Shown: positions 38,850 to 52,439, numbered from the stretch's first letter. The stretch: DNA of 64,000 nt from Xiphias gladius (GCF_016859285.1 NC_053414.1:8320517-8384516), one strand, 5' to 3'. The notes: generated by a model from the letters alone, not told the origin. Program-made: numbers and translations.

Positions 38850-39960
38850 CCACACACCGAAGCGCGAGAGGCGCTCGTGGTGTGTTACATGGTTCTGGAC
38901 CGGCTAGGATTTGCCTTCGGGGACCTACGAGTCACGAAGGTGAAACCGAGGGGGCGGACGCATCTCTGTTTAGCTGAAAGATGCCAGGTAGATCCCGCGT
39001 GCTGGCGAGACGGACTTACATCCATGCGCCGAGGAACGTGCCGCAACAAGCGTCGGCGTGGCGTGGCGTGTGTGCGCCCCCGCCACCAGCCCGTCCCAGT
39101 CACACGTCGGAGGCGGGTCGGTTTCCGCAGTGATCGCAAGTCAGATACTGAATTATCTTAGAGGCAAAATTCAGCACCGAAGGTCTCGCTGTGCTTTAGA
39201 AGGACTCACCCGGACGACCTTTTGTCGCCCAATTAGGTCTAAAGGCGACCCGTCAATACCGGTCCTGAGTTGACACACTCGAGGGGGCGAGGCGAAAAGC
39301 CCGCTGTCTCGGGGAGAGGGTTTCGACAAGTCAAACAGCTAAACGAAATAATGATGTAGAACGAAATGGCTGGAGAGAGGTTCACACCCTGCACACCTAG
39401 CGTGTAGAAAGCTTTATTTGGAGAAGTTGAAAGGGGAACCAAAGGGTCCAAAATGGGGGAAGCTATTAGCTGTGTGCAGCATCCAGTTTTCTAGACCCCT
39501 GCTCTGGCCCCGGACATAGAGACGGAGCATGGTTGGCAGCCAGGTCTGAGACTGACGTGACTGGTGGTAATAGGTCCCTTTAATGAGCTGGTCAGCCACC
39601 ATGAGCCCAAGTTGCTTCGAGGCGGCGGGGGAATAGATGCAGCGCCTCCTGTCTTGTACAGAGGATCAATGCGCCGGGCCTGTCTTCAGCTCCAGCTCGG
39701 CGGGGAGAGGCGTGCTGCTCTCTAAGGGCGAGCTCAAATAAAAAAAAAAACGCTCAAAGTATTTCAGAGGATTGGAGCAGCTCTTGTCTACCGGACTGTA
39801 AAGCGCCGGGAACAAAACTCCAGATATGGTCTAGGCAGCGGCGTGGATTAGCTTAATCTGACCGGAGGTTCGCCTGTGGGTCTGGTCTAAAGCCCACAGT
39901 CATCCCTTGACTGGTTCCCACTGATTCTTCTTGTCATGTTCAAGTCCGGAGGAGAATTAA
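38850..39960. other. Orphan CpG-rich block
   Basis: CpG density rises sharply over about 1.1 kb (cgaagcgcgagaggcgctcg, gtcggcgtggcgtggcgtgt, cgacccgtc, ggcggcgggg), unlike the flanking sequence. Basic low-complexity frames on both strands are a by-product of the composition. I see no start-codon/splice arrangement that makes a convincing exon and no match to rRNA cores I remember. It could be a CpG-island promoter of an unrecognised transcript. Confidence 0.4.
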
Positions 39961-40240
39961 ACCCATAGATGGCTAGATTCGGTGGGCTCTTAGACGAGGG
40001 TTGGTCTGGGAGTATTATTAAGAATTTCAGGGCTTAGTGTGCACACGCCTACAGACGCACGCACTCGCATATCGTGTGCGTTTGCAAAACTCACAGATAG
40101 TTGATCGCACATGCGAACTTGCACAGAATGCTAAAGCAGCGCTCAAAACGATCCTGTGCGTCCCCTGGGTTGTTTGCTTATCGGTGTCAGTGGAAAGTGT
40201 TGCACTGTAAGGGCAGCTGATTTTGTGCACGTGTATGATC

Positions 40241-40285
<45 letters not shown>

Positions 40286-40411
40286 AAAGAGCTGTTCTTC
40301 TCACGCTATGATGACTCATTGGTGACAACAACCACTGTTCTGATTTATTTTGGTATCACTTATCCTTGATTTGATTTGGTCTCTCTAGGAGATTACACAC
40401 ACGCACACACA

Positions 40412-40457
<46 letters not shown>

Positions 40458-43449
40458 TTCTCACACTCTCACACTCACTCCCTCCTGCATTAGAGGACAC
40501 ATGTTTCACTCAACATTTCTGCATAAATTACCAGCTGTGTCTTTTAGTCTGCAAAGGTTAACTCTTAAATTCAACAAAAACATGTTGCAGTCAGACTGAA
40601 TTTATTATAGTTCGGCACATTTACGAAGCGGACCACCTTCCCTTTTAACGTCACACCAAAAGGAATGTATGTGATCACAAGTCTATCGAAACTATCAAAG
40701 TTTTTGATTTAAATTCAGGGGACAAGGGACAGTCGCTCACCTTCTTCCACTGTGAGCAAAAGAGCAATCGGGTAGAAACCTCTCAATCGACTTCTCCCCT
40801 TTCCATCCGTGTGCTTGATATTTTCCGAACATTCATATTTTCAGTGATAATTAAAGAGCCTCAAGAGGAGCTTCAGGGCAACAAGAAGACTTACAGCATG
40901 CGATGGGGGGATATAGAAGCAGTGTATTCAGCATTCTTTTTGGCAAAATGAGGACGGAGTATCCACCTTTCTGTATTCCCATTTCAGTTTTTTTTCTCTC
41001 AACAGAATCCTCAATATTGCCTAACATAGAAGCACAGTACTCTCCTGTATAATGTGATGACCATGTGGGTTTACATCGTGACCACCAGTTGCAGTTATGT
41101 CAACTTTGTTTCATTTTGACGCCGTGGACGGCTCTTAATACTACAATAGCGGCACTGTGGTTGCTGAATCCAACCAGAATTGACCCAGAAATGACCCAGA
41201 CACCGAGCTGATTCAAGCTGCAACTGTAAATTCTGTTTTCTCAACAGTGCAACCTTCAGCTTCTGCCCGCTGCCGTGGGAATCATGGGCAACTTCCTCCC
41301 CCAAAATGTTTACGTACACAAGCTCGTAACTTCGACTTCTTATTAAAGAACCGAATAAGAATATTTTTTAACACAGTTCTTAATATATTTGGACTGATGA
41401 TTGAACTGGGAGAGTTTCGTGCCTATCTGAGATGTACACGTGCTCCAACTGTGAGTCGTCAACACTGTGGCAGGGGCACCCTAAGTAGCCCCCCCCCCCA
41501 CTCCACAGCCCTACTCCTCCAGCACGTAAAGCCCAGAAAAAAGACAAATGTGTCGTTTTTTTTTTACCCTTCAGTTTTCATACGGATCACACACACTGGA
41601 CACGACCCCCAACCGTCTCCTGGCTCCGGCTTCAGGCACGGGAGACATAACTGTTGGCGAGAAAGCCAAGAGCGTATTTCCCCAAAAAATATGAAACTGC
41701 TCCTTTAACGTTTTTACTGCCATTTTTGATGCTCAAAACCTAGATTTTGCATGTAGCCTAACTTTTTGGAGAAAGTAAATTAGTAGCGTAGCTCTCTGTA
41801 AACTACAGAAAAACAGAGAAACAGATTGGGATACAGAGACGTGTAGACTGATGTGTAAAGATTAAACAAAGCAGAGATGAAAAAAAAAAAAAAAGCAGGA
41901 GTATGTAATGCAATCTAATGTGTCACCGATGTGACACACTTCTGCTGCAGGCCTGTTTGTACCTCGCCGATAAGATAAGACTCTGTCAGTCACTATCACG
42001 TTCACACAGAATGAAAGGTGTCAGCTCCTTTCATCCTGACAGATTCATCCGTTGCCATGTTTGAAGTGTCATTATCGCTCACACACCTCGTACACAGCAG
42101 CCACAAACACGTTCTTCTTTGGCTATGCTCGTGGGGACATTGCATTGATTTGCGTCTTACTTTTGGTTGTTTCCTGTTTTTTTATTTTTTCTAAAGGTCG
42201 GCCTCGTGGGGGAGAAACAGGAAACAGGATATCGAATTACCATTTTTATCAAACCGATTTGCCGATTAGGTGTAATGACAACGGCTAAACTCAACACCGA
42301 ATTCACTGATTGTCACTGAATCGTGATTCATTACAACTAGAGGGTATTTTTTTTGGTATTTCATTTTTTCAGTTCATAAGTTGTTTTTTTTGTCAGGGAA
42401 CTATGGGCTGTGCAGCTGAAAATGCCTTTTTAATTGTTGCCAGTGTCGCATTGTTGGCACTGACCAGGGCTCTTTGTAAAGGAAAACAAGTCTGGTGTTA
42501 TTCTATATGTTTGTTATTGTCACCAAATCTTGTAAAAAGACCGAAACAGACATCGCATTAATCTGTCTCTCATTACTTCCCCAGCCTGTCTGTGGCCATC
42601 AGCGCCAATTAATTCATCCTCAAGACGTAATTCATTAAAATCAGTCACGAATACATCGTTTCTTTTCTTCTCTTTTCTTTCTTTTTTTTTAAGATTCAGG
42701 AATTTCCTAAGACAGCCGGGCAGTATCATTTTTAAGCAAACTTTAGTCAAACTGGAGGAAATAGTGCATTTGTTGGGGACTATTTTCTGCTGCGGGTAAC
42801 ATTTAGCGTCTCTGGCAGCAGGACAAACTAATCTACATGTTCATTGCAATGACGGAGCATGTTGCCCAGTAGAGTATTATATTGATTTTGGTTTTTTCAT
42901 TGGATTTTACAACAATACGAAAAATATAGAATATTAACAATAACACGTGTTGCTTGTTTGTCAAACACTATTGTTGTACTGTTTTCTCTCACAGATATGG
43001 ATAAAAGTCCTCAGAATAAAAAGTTAAAAAACAAGATTAAGGCAATAATAAAATGTAATCTGTGACTACCTAAGTAATTGAAGACTATTTACAGCTACAT
43101 AATCTTTACATTCAGCAATTTTTGCTCGCACGATGAATACAGACATAACCAGTTAAACCGTTGTCATATTACCAGGTCTAATCTAGATCTTGTCTTAGCC
43201 AAATCAAGTCCATGGGCAGTACGTCAAAGGTGACAGCAGGCAAGCCCAAGTCGAGTCTCTGTTCTTCATTTTTGCCCGCTGAGCTGTGGGTTTTTTTGTA
43301 AATTAACAAAAATGATGTTTACATTCGGTGTTACTAACCAAAACACACCGTGTGTGAGTCCGTGCGGTTTAAGGAACGTGTTGAATGTGTTTTCTTCCTG
43401 ACGAAACATGCGCAAAGCCAATTTTTCTAAAAAATTTGAAACCTGGATT
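39961..43449. other. Non-coding with microsatellites at 40241-40282 (GT) and 40393-40445 (CA)
   Basis: It contains the two dinucleotide arrays, a C-run at 41491-41500, A/T runs, and a stretch near 41.25-41.71 kb that ends gaaactgctcctttaacg and may be a decayed DNA element. No exon-like frame. Confidence 0.45.
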
Positions 43450-43692
43450 GTTGACATCCATGTTTAACCTTTCGCCAGTCTTCTTTTTCTTCTTCTCCCC
43501 TGCTTTTGTGCGCGGATTGCTGCATTTCTTGACACATCACCCCCGCCCGTAGATCAGCGGAGTAATGTGAGACCACGGAGGACTGCGTATCGCATCACCT
43601 GTGTGAGTTTCTCATTGTTGTGCACGTTTGTCACCGTGCACAAGGACTGTTCGGGATCAGTACTAGTGGTCAAAAGCCCCACAAGGTACCTT
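43450..43692 (-). mobile_element. Diverged copy of the 19988-20355 element
   Basis: The right end, ggtcaaaagccccacaaggt then accttt, read on the minus strand matches the left end of the intact copy. The interior ctgcatttcttgacacatca stretch matches, reversed, the interior of the copy at 45600-45855. The left boundary is not defined. Confidence 0.45.
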
Positions 43693-44567
43693 TAGGTCCG
43701 ACTCAAGTCCAAGACTCGAGTCTGCAGCTCCGACCCTGATACCATCCTCTTTCCGAAGCAGTGAAGTTGTGTTTTCTCTGGATGAGTTGCTATTCATCGC
43801 CATGTCTCAGTTGTCTAAAGTCCCGGAAAATCCAGTTTCTTCTTTAATTTTTGTTTTAAACTTTCCAATGGAGAATTTGTAAACCTTTTTTACATTATTT
43901 CTTAAGTGTCAAAACTAACATCAACAGTTCCGCAGGCTAAACAGCAATATTCAAACTACATCTGACTCTTTTAACATAAGTCATATACAAAATGGGATTT
44001 ATCACTGAATGTGACATTGAGCACATTTGAATTATTAAGTGATTTAATATATATTTGAGGCTTATCGGCAAAACAGATGTCAGGGATATTTGACTTGAGG
44101 CTCCAGCTGCTATGAGGCTGAATCATAGTTTGTTTTTGTTTTTTTGCAGATGCATAGTTTTGTTATATTGTGTCTGTTTTTACTTACTGACTTATGTGAT
44201 TTGTCAGGGGAGTTTTTATGGCAATACATTTTTATAGCATGACACACTATAGATGTATGGGGATCCATGTTCCCATGCAGCCACATTTACAACACACACA
44301 CGCTCACAGGGAGGCCACCAGTTGCCATTAGTGTCATGCGTTGTAAAATGGAAAGTCTCTTTTAGCAAGTAAAATCCAGTTCTCACACATTCTCCGCCAG
44401 CAGACAGTTTAATCAGATACGTATGCCTAAGATTGAATAACAACTGTGGATTTATCACTCTGTGGAGGCAAACAAAACCTGATCTACTGCTTCATTTTCA
44501 TTTTTTACCCTCAGTCTTCCTCATGTCCTCTCACTCGGCATTCAGCTATAACATGTAAGACATACAC
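43693..44567. other. Non-coding; nothing recognised
   Basis: No exon-like frame or named repeat. Confidence 0.4.
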
Positions 44568-44618
44568 CCCTCAGCCACATTAAAACCAGTTGTCGGTTTT
44601 AATGTCGTGGCCAGTTGG
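44568..44618. repeat. Second back-to-back Tc1-like terminal-repeat palindrome
   Basis: cagccac-attaaaacc is followed by a 7-nt centre (agttgtc) and then ggttttaat-gtc-gtggcc. Apart from a 3-nt asymmetry the arms match each other and the arms at 27391-27431. The interior of any element is absent. Confidence 0.65.
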
Positions 44619-45599
44619 TTTAAATATAAGACTTATTATATAAAAATTTAAGTAAGTAAGCGTTCTCGCTGCCATGATAAATACAAAACCTTCCAGAATC
44701 AATAGATATACTCGTGTTTTTTTGCATGTAGATGCAATAATGGGACATTTTCAACCGATTAAATTAAAGCTGTAAGAGAGCACAGCAGAGAGATCCCATC
44801 TTCACAGTTACCTTCACAGAGGCCAAATTTTACCTGCTTCAGGTTCATGTAAGTTCAACAGATTCACTTTCCAGTTCCAGGCGATGGTCGTGACCTCGCG
44901 ACCGGCCTGAGGTTCCCCACGCAGACCAGAGGCTCCCCTGCATTTGTCATGGCTTGGAGTTGGTTGGTTAGATTTCACAGAGCCTCGGGATGGGGTCAAA
45001 GCTGAATGAGTGTGAGAGTCAGTGTGTGTTGCGTGATGTCAGGGCAGACGGTATGAATTTCAGGGACCGGGAAAGCAGGGGTTAAGGGTCCCCCACCAGG
45101 GGAGGGGGAACAAATCAGCCGTTGGATTTCAGGGGTTAGAGGGAAAACAGTGAGGGCAGCAGCTGGCTGAGGTAAAAGCAACGGGGTCAAAGTTTGCAGT
45201 TCGAGGTACCGAAAACAAGTTAAACCTCTTACACCCCGCTGACCAGCTGGCGAGAGATTACGAACCTATGGTATGCAGCCAAACATAGTTCAAATCCCCA
45301 GAACGTTGTTCTGAATTCTGGTGGAGATCTCCAAAGAATAGCAAATATGCCACGATGAGACAGAAATGTGTAAAAAACGATGCAGAAATCATCATCGAAA
45401 TTATTTCTGTTCAGCTGGAAGGAGCAGCCACAAGAACATGGAGTCATGGAGTCATGTAGCTTCAATGAGGAGCTGATACAGAGTATATGCTACTGTCAGA
45501 CAGTGTGGAATGATATGATTTTAACACAATTTAAAATTGCTCTTGAGATTTCGACCACTGTGAGGACGGAGATGCACATACGCGAGCATGCGGTCAGCA
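44619..45599. other. Non-coding; nothing recognised
   Basis: No exon-like frame or named repeat. Confidence 0.4.
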
Positions 45600-45855
45600 C
45601 GATTCATACTCAGCCATTGGTTTCACGCTGTTCCACTGATTAATAGTGGGTGGTGGTAACGTGCCAAGAAGTGTAGTAATGCGCAAACAAAGGCGGTGAA
45701 GAAGAAAGCTGCTCGCAACCCAAAAAATGATGTGAACAGCGTGCAATTTACAACTTTATTTATTGGACCTCAAGGGTTGCACACAACGCGTGTTAGTGAG
45801 TAGAACTGAATGTAACAACGTTTGTTTTCAGTGAAACTTCACAGGGCAATGGGAA
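45600..45855 (+). mobile_element. Diverged copy of the 19988-20355 element
   Basis: It contains cgctgttccactgatt, gtaatgcgcaaacaaaggcg and the right-end segment gtgaaacttcacagggca, in the same order as the intact family member. The left end is missing or decayed. Confidence 0.45.
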
Positions 45856-46452
45856 GGAAAACCAGATGTTGAATAGATCGGTGCTTTGTTTGCTACATTC
45901 TTGCTGCATCTAAGGTGTTGTCACTTCGCAAACACCTTACTTTAGGTACAAAAGGGAACATTTGAAAGCCAAAGTGTCCACCTGAACATTTTAGGTAACA
46001 AAGTTGATGTTTGTGGTAGATTTTTGCCATAACCGCTCTGGGTAACTGGTAGTTGACGGCTTCATTAAAAGGTCAACATGGTAGCCACACTGCTGTCAGG
46101 CGTTGCACCCTCCACCCTTGTGATTTTGGGGATAACCCAAATGTTGCCTTTTTAAGTTCCTTAATCAAAAATTCATCATGGAAAAAGTAAAAAATGTTGG
46201 GTTATCACATGCTGACGGATAAACCAAGGTCTCTGGCTATTTAAACACTGATGAAGTCTTTCTATAATCAGAAATAAACATTGTTATAAATACATGTTTT
46301 TTAATAATGGCAATGGCAACGTTTGGCTAAATACACTGACTTCCTTTACCTGCTGACCTGGTAGGATGGGTGATATGGTGATATTTATGTACTGTGAGAT
46401 GACAGAAATGTTAATATGTTATGATATACAGTATATCAGTACTGCCATATAG
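45856..46452. other. Non-coding; nothing recognised
   Basis: No exon-like frame or named repeat. Confidence 0.4.

Positions 46453-46508
<56 letters not shown>
46453..46508 (+). repeat. (ATCT)n microsatellite, about 14 units
   Basis: An uninterrupted tetranucleotide array, ending before gcagctagctatctg. Confidence 0.97.
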
Positions 46509-46655
46509 GCAGCTAGCTATCTGAGTCATGGGAAAGTGTGTGTGTGTTTGCCACCAGACACATGAACCTCTCGCCTTCGTATTCATCTGTTTTCTTTCCA
46601 TTAATTTGTTATTTTCCCTTCACCCCTTCCCCTTTTTGTGTAAGTGTTGTCTGTA

Positions 46656-46658
<3 letters not shown>

Positions 46659-46753
<95 letters not shown>
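46659..46753 (+). repeat. (GT)n microsatellite, about 47 units
   Basis: A pure GT run between tacac and ggcgataat. The Cys-Val frames across it are artefacts. Confidence 0.97.
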
Positions 46754-46754
<1 letters not shown>

Positions 46755-46887
46755 CGATAATAATCCAGGCTGATTAGATGTCTGTTGGCTCAGACCCAAA
46801 TGAAACAACAGTCAATTTCCCCTCATTTTCTCGACATTATTTGTTTTCTGTAGCCCTATGTGTGTACTTCACCATCACTGTAAGACT

Positions 46888-46890
<3 letters not shown>

Positions 46891-46935
<45 letters not shown>
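46891..46935 (+). repeat. (CA)n microsatellite
   Basis: About 22 CA units, 140 bp downstream of a long GT array. The two could pair as a very large inverted repeat. Confidence 0.95.
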
Positions 46936-46937
<2 letters not shown>

Positions 46938-47688
46938 GGGCTTTATCATCAAATGAATGCCTTTGATGTGACTGATAATGTGGCGTTGGTGTGCAGGGGG
47001 AGTGCTGTGCAGCATGTGGTGCGATCGTGGGAGAGGTGATGGCGGGAAGTGAAAAAGGTGATAAGAGAAAAGAAAATATTGCGCTGCCTCAGTAACTGAT
47101 TCTCTCTGGTGTCATGTACTGAGTTACAGGGCCATAAGTCTAACTAACTATCACTCCACCCTTGAATGAATCAAACGTGTCTTATGAGCATTTCTCTTAC
47201 GCTAAGGATAGATGGAATGACTTTGTGTGCTGTGAAAGGGGTCACTTGTTGTGGCGAACCCGTGGAGACCCTCAGCCCTCAGCTCTATGGAGCATTTCAG
47301 AGTGTTTTTGTTTGGGTTTGTCACATCGAAATTATGAAGTGATAATAAGTCAGTGTTGTGTTCATAGCTTTTTTTCCACTACCCCCAAGTGGCCAAAAAA
47401 AACTCGATAATCGCTTGGTTTGAATCTGGGGTAGGAACTTATCCAGCTTTCTGAAACCGGGATATGATGTTTATACTGTGGTTCCAAAACACAACCTGGA
47501 TGCTCAAGAAACCATGGATTCATGAGGATACTCATGTGAATATAAAATGCACTGTATTCCCTGCAAGAAACTGAATTCAAGTCCCTTCGAGTGTATTCAG
47601 GTGGCAGCAGAAATCTCACATTAATACTTAAAAACTTGGACAAATAAAACCAAGGATTGGGGATTTTTACCTTTAAACATCGACACCC

Positions 47689-47731
<43 letters not shown>

Positions 47732-48210
47732 CGACCTACCACTACATCTAATATTCTGTCTTTAATAATTAAAGCTCACATCAAAACAAAACCGACTTTT
47801 TAACACATCAAGCAGGAGACACACACAGACACACACAACCAGTGTAACACACCGTGGAACATCCACACAATGTACACCGCAGTCTCATTAAGGGAGCTGC
47901 TGTGAAATCTTGTGATCAGAGATTCTGCGCTTCAATTCCCCATGGGTCATACGCTGTCTCCAACTGCTCCTGGGAGGCGCCTTTGACCCACACACCCACA
48001 CATGCAGTCGAACACAGAAACACACACCCACGATGGGTGGTATGTGCAGTTGCGATATCATTTAATGGACTCACATGGTCAGAGTTAATCAGCTTTGCGT
48101 AAGTAGCTGCCAGGTCATCCATGAAGATTTATTTCTGTTTTCGATAAATCATATGATTATGACTGGCTATTATTTTAGTCCGGAAACTTCTGGCGCTCTG
48201 AGCGTTTTGT
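46936..48210. other. Non-coding; (CA)n at 47694-47729
   Basis: No exon-like frame. One CA array lies beside cccccaccc. Confidence 0.45.
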
Positions 48211-48233
48211 TATTATCACCATTATCATCATCG

Positions 48234-48265
<32 letters not shown>

Positions 48266-48271
48266 AGCAAT
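48211..48271 (+). repeat. Compound (ATC)n-(AGC)n trinucleotide repeat
   Basis: A run of atc units passes directly into six agc units and then aataatag. Confidence 0.9.
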
Positions 48272-48578
48272 AATAGCCTTACCACAACGTTAGCTACCAA
48301 ATAACACCACGTCAGGATTAGGTATTATTGACACAGTTCATTATTCCAGGTGAGCTTTTCAGACTCTTCATTAGGACTTTAACCAACAGTAACAGTGAGA
48401 CGGTACAAAGACCACACACACAGACACACAGACACAAACATACGGCACTAGTTTTTCCAATTAGCATATTGGCTGTGCAGTATCAGTCCTTTTATCCAAA
48501 ACGGAGGGAAGTATTTTAATGAGAAACACATGACTGTACAATCCAGGATAAGATGACAAGACCTCTTGTTGTAGCTGA

Positions 48579-48621
48579 ACACACACACACGCACGCGCGC
48601 GCGCGCACACACACACACACA
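48579..48621. repeat. CA/CG alternating purine-pyrimidine tract
   Basis: About 43 bp of strictly alternating purine and pyrimidine with a central (CG)n core (cgcacgcgcgcgcgcgcaca). This composition is prone to Z-DNA. Confidence 0.85.
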
Positions 48622-48848
48622 TCATGCACAGAAACCTCCACATGCATGCTGGAAAATGTCAAACATCAAGATTAGTGAAAGGAAATTTCTCTTGTCTTTG
48701 GGTTTATTTATTCAGGAGAAGAAACAGAAGGTCTCGGATTAAAAACACACACATATTTCATAGTTAATGTGGTTATAATTGCATTACAGTATGAAAACAG
48801 GCGCATGATGTGAAACACTAGCAGTGACCAGGGAACTTTTGGCATGAC

Positions 48849-49292
48849 CACACACACACGCACACACACGCGCACACACACACACACACACACACAGTTG
48901 TCTTCGTCCCCTCTCTGTTCAGTGGTTAACAGTGGAAAGTACCTACACCATGGCACCAAATTAAAGAAATGGTGAAGCACAGACACATGATGAGATAATG
49001 AATGTGTTGAACGAAAGTGAGCGGATGGAGAGAATCAAAAGGAACGAGCGGACGATGGAGAAAAATGGAGAAAAGGGAGAACAAAAAAAGTGATGTGAGC
49101 TTATCCAGCTGAAGCCCTGTGTGCCCCATCCCGATAGTTCTCTATAAAAGATCTGTTTCTCATTGCTTGTCCTTGAGTCCAAAACACAGTTTTCTGTTAA
49201 ATTAAATTTTGTTCTTTTTCTCTTTTACTCTCCCTCTCACACACACACACACAGACACACCCACACACACACGCACACAGACACACACACAC
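48849..49292. repeat. Cluster of (CA)n arrays
   Basis: Arrays at 48849-48896 (with CG interruptions) and 49238-49292 (with GA and CC interruptions), separated by non-coding sequence with no gene. Confidence 0.8.
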
Positions 49293-49689
49293 ATTGAGAG
49301 CGAGTACACGAAAGCTGTGCAGGCTTTTCCACCATCGATAAAATTATACTCATCGCAGTCTGATGAGTGTCTGTGCTGCGTCTTACCATGATTGTGCAGT
49401 ATTTAAAGAAGTCAAAAATCTTAAAGGAAACTTCCACCAAAAATCTTTCTTTTAGTCTCAAACGCTCAAAACCTTTAGGCTGAAAGCCAGCTTGGAAAAG
49501 TTTGCAGCTTGCTTTTCGTGGAAGACAGCAGCTTGGATTCACAGCAGCTACAATTATTTCTAATGGCGACTAAGAGTGATAACAAAAAGCAAGAGTCCAC
49601 AGATGTTCTGTGTGGGTGTACTTTGACCATGTTCACCATCTCAGTTTTGCACGCTCACATTTGCAAATCAGCACTACAGTCAATTCAAA

Positions 49690-49870
49690 GCTACAGCTGA
49701 GGCTGATGGGAATGTCATGAGTTTGGTAGGTCATAAACTAAAGTATTCGACAATTTAGGTTTTTAAACTGGTGATGGTGTTTGAGGAAAAGTCAAGGGAT
49801 CGCCAAAGTTATTGCAATTCACCCTGAGGGGTTATAAAAGTGTGAAGAGCAATCCATCCAATAGTTTTTT
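49690..49870 (-). repeat. R1 dispersed repeat, reverse copy
   Basis: On the minus strand the order is ctattggatggattg, cctcagggtgaattgcaata, ctttggcgatcccttgactt, cattcccatcagcctcagct. This is the same family and order as at 52440-52868. Confidence 0.65.
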
Positions 49871-50737
49871 TAAACACTTTATTTATTCATTTTCCCCCAA
49901 TTCATCAAACCAGTATTAGGAAAAAACACGAAAGACACCAACACGGTTAGATAACTGCAGACTCCCCATGTTGAGAGTAACACGAAATCCATTCATATAT
50001 TTGAGTGACAGAATAAGCCCGTCATATTGCAGTGGATCCTTTATACCATTAATACTGTATGTGGGTATAGGAGTGTGCCACAGAAATTCACGGATAGAGG
50101 CAAAAATAAATATAACTAAAGTATTACTTAAATATCCAGCAGTAAAAAAATAAATAAAATTAAGATCAAACCAATAATTATATTATGAAAGAAAAATACA
50201 GGTTATTAGCATTCCATTTTATTTTTTTTTGTTAAAAAAAGGTCTACTAATGAATGACATTAGCAATCGAAATGCTGGAAAGGATGGATCAAAATCATCA
50301 ACATGATCAATGAAAGGACTTCAGATTTAAGTTTCCATTTAAAGCGAATCTCAGGATTCTCAGTTTGAAGACGTATTATCCATCCCGCGTTTGTTGAGAC
50401 GTTTTGGATGTCCTGAAGTGTCCAAAGTGTTGAAAGGACGGACCGACATTGCCACCCGTGGAGCCCCACCGCGAGCATGGCTAAGAGCCAAACGAAACAC
50501 ATTACACCTAAGGCTCCTGTGCCTCCAGGGGTCTGAATCGTCTGGCAGTTTCCCACTTTACACATTTGGCACATACTGAAACGACGGCTACTCTTGATGT
50601 TATTCTGGGTCTTCGTCAGAATCTTCAATAGCTGCCGTGAATCCAAGAGGACTACAGCTGCCGTGCACCAGCAAAGAAGCTACAGAGCCACTTTGAAATT
50701 GACTCAAAAAGACGGGTTTTCAGTGAAGTATATCTTT

Positions 50738-50739
<2 letters not shown>
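49871..50739. other. Non-coding; nothing recognised
   Basis: No exon-like frame or named repeat. A/T-rich stretch near 50.1-50.25 kb. Confidence 0.4.

Positions 50740-50806
<67 letters not shown>
50740..50806 (+). repeat. (CA)n microsatellite, about 33 units
   Basis: A pure CA run ending in ggcacaaat. Confidence 0.96.
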
Positions 50807-50808
<2 letters not shown>

Positions 50809-51625
50809 CACAAATACACAAGCAGATGAATTATTTCCTGATCCTCGTGTTTTTTTCTCAGAAAAGCTTTAATCAGTATCACATTGTGAACCAGAATCCT
50901 CTAAAACCGTGACTGACGCCAGGATAGCCACAAACTACCCCCCCTCACCCCAGCCCCAGCCCCTCCCCCACCCCGATCACTTGCTCCCTCTGTCCTGTCC
51001 TCCCCTAGATGTGGTCTGAGAGCGGTTCCTTCGCTCTGGCAAGAAAAAAGGAAGAAAACATCCTTGTTGTTTGTTCTCCTTCCCACTCGCAATCACACAG
51101 CTTTGCATTTTCTTTTTTCACAGGAGTAACCACATTCGAGCAGAAGTCGATCTTCAGTTAATCTAAACGTGGAGATGAAAGTGACTTTGAAAGCTCAAGA
51201 ATGTTTGGGTTTTTTTTTTTATTTCTTTTTTTCCTTTTTTTTTTTTTTAATGTGAGTGCATGGAGTTTGCGGAGTGAGAGGAAACGGGGGAAAAGTCCCA
51301 ACTTGAGGCTTGGAAAACTGTGACCTTGCACTCTGAATCCTGCAACATATTGACAAGATGAAACAAGAGAGGAGAAAGCAAGGAGAGAGGGAAAACAAAG
51401 AAAGACGGGGAGTGAAGCGGGAGAGTTTAGGAGTAGAAATCAAAGACGGGGGGGATTAAGCCAGGGAAAAAAAATAGAGGGGATTTCTACAGATGAAAGA
51501 GAAGGAGAGGGAGGGACAGTATGAAGCCCGACTGTCCTTGTATGTTTCTGTTGCGCATATCAAACACACTCCGAGCCATAGAGAACCACTATTTTGCTCT
51601 AAACACAGACAAAAGGGAAAAGAGA

Positions 51626-51671
<46 letters not shown>

Positions 51672-52439
51672 CCAGCTTCTGAAAGGAGTATAAATAGAGA
51701 TTCTTCAGTCCACATCCATTCAACAACCACAACATTCTCCAGATACACACTCGCACACGCAAACACAGCTCCAGCTCACGGCGGCGGCACTGATATGGTT
51801 TGAGAGGAAATTAAAGCCATCATAAAGCGGGGAGCTCGTGTGCGTGTATGTGTGTAAGTGCATTTGTAGTCCAGCTGATGTGCTCTACACGATCACCGCC
51901 GGGATGAAAGTGAAGGCAGTAAGCTGCTCTTTGACGGAAGGGGATAAAAAGGTTTTTATGATGTGGTTTTTATTTTTGCTCTTCGCCTGTTGATTCTCTC
52001 AATATGTGTCTGTCTCTTTAAGCTATCACATGTGTTTCCTCTATATGTCACGGAGAGCAGGAAATTTGCCTCCCCTGTGATAAGAAGTGCAGAAACTCGG
52101 CTTTTTGGCCAAAAATCACATCCTATTCTCAATCTCTCCACAAAGTAAGAGCCATAGCACCAGGAGCAATATTCAGATATTTTGTGATATAGCGCTAAAA
52201 TCACTTACTATAATGTGAAATTATTACGTGGTATGTAAAACTTGGTGCATTGACAATGGCAGGTGCTGCAGTTGATGTTGTGGTAGTTACACTGTCTTCT
52301 GTTACTGAAATGCTAAATTACTTCTTTTGGTGACACCAATGTCTAACTTGGAGTCTGTGGACCAAGACTAGTTTTGTCATAAACAAAGGCTATAGATTAT
52401 AACCTGTCATTTTTCATTCGTAGTCATGCCAACAGTGTG
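50807..52439. other. Non-coding; poly-T and purine-rich tract 51210-51480; (CA)n at 51628-51671
   Basis: A T-rich run (51211-51248) is followed by a purine-rich segment of GAGA/GGAA words. The CA array is broken once (caaacaca). No exon-like frame. Confidence 0.45.

Noticed and set aside
38850..39960. Possible ribosomal RNA segment
   Set aside because: The GC-rich look suggested it, but I could not match any conserved 18S, 5.8S or 28S core sequence.
49968..50646. Possible coding frames near 50.3-50.6 kb
   Set aside because: Competing frames on both strands, no recognisable domain and no consistent splice sites.
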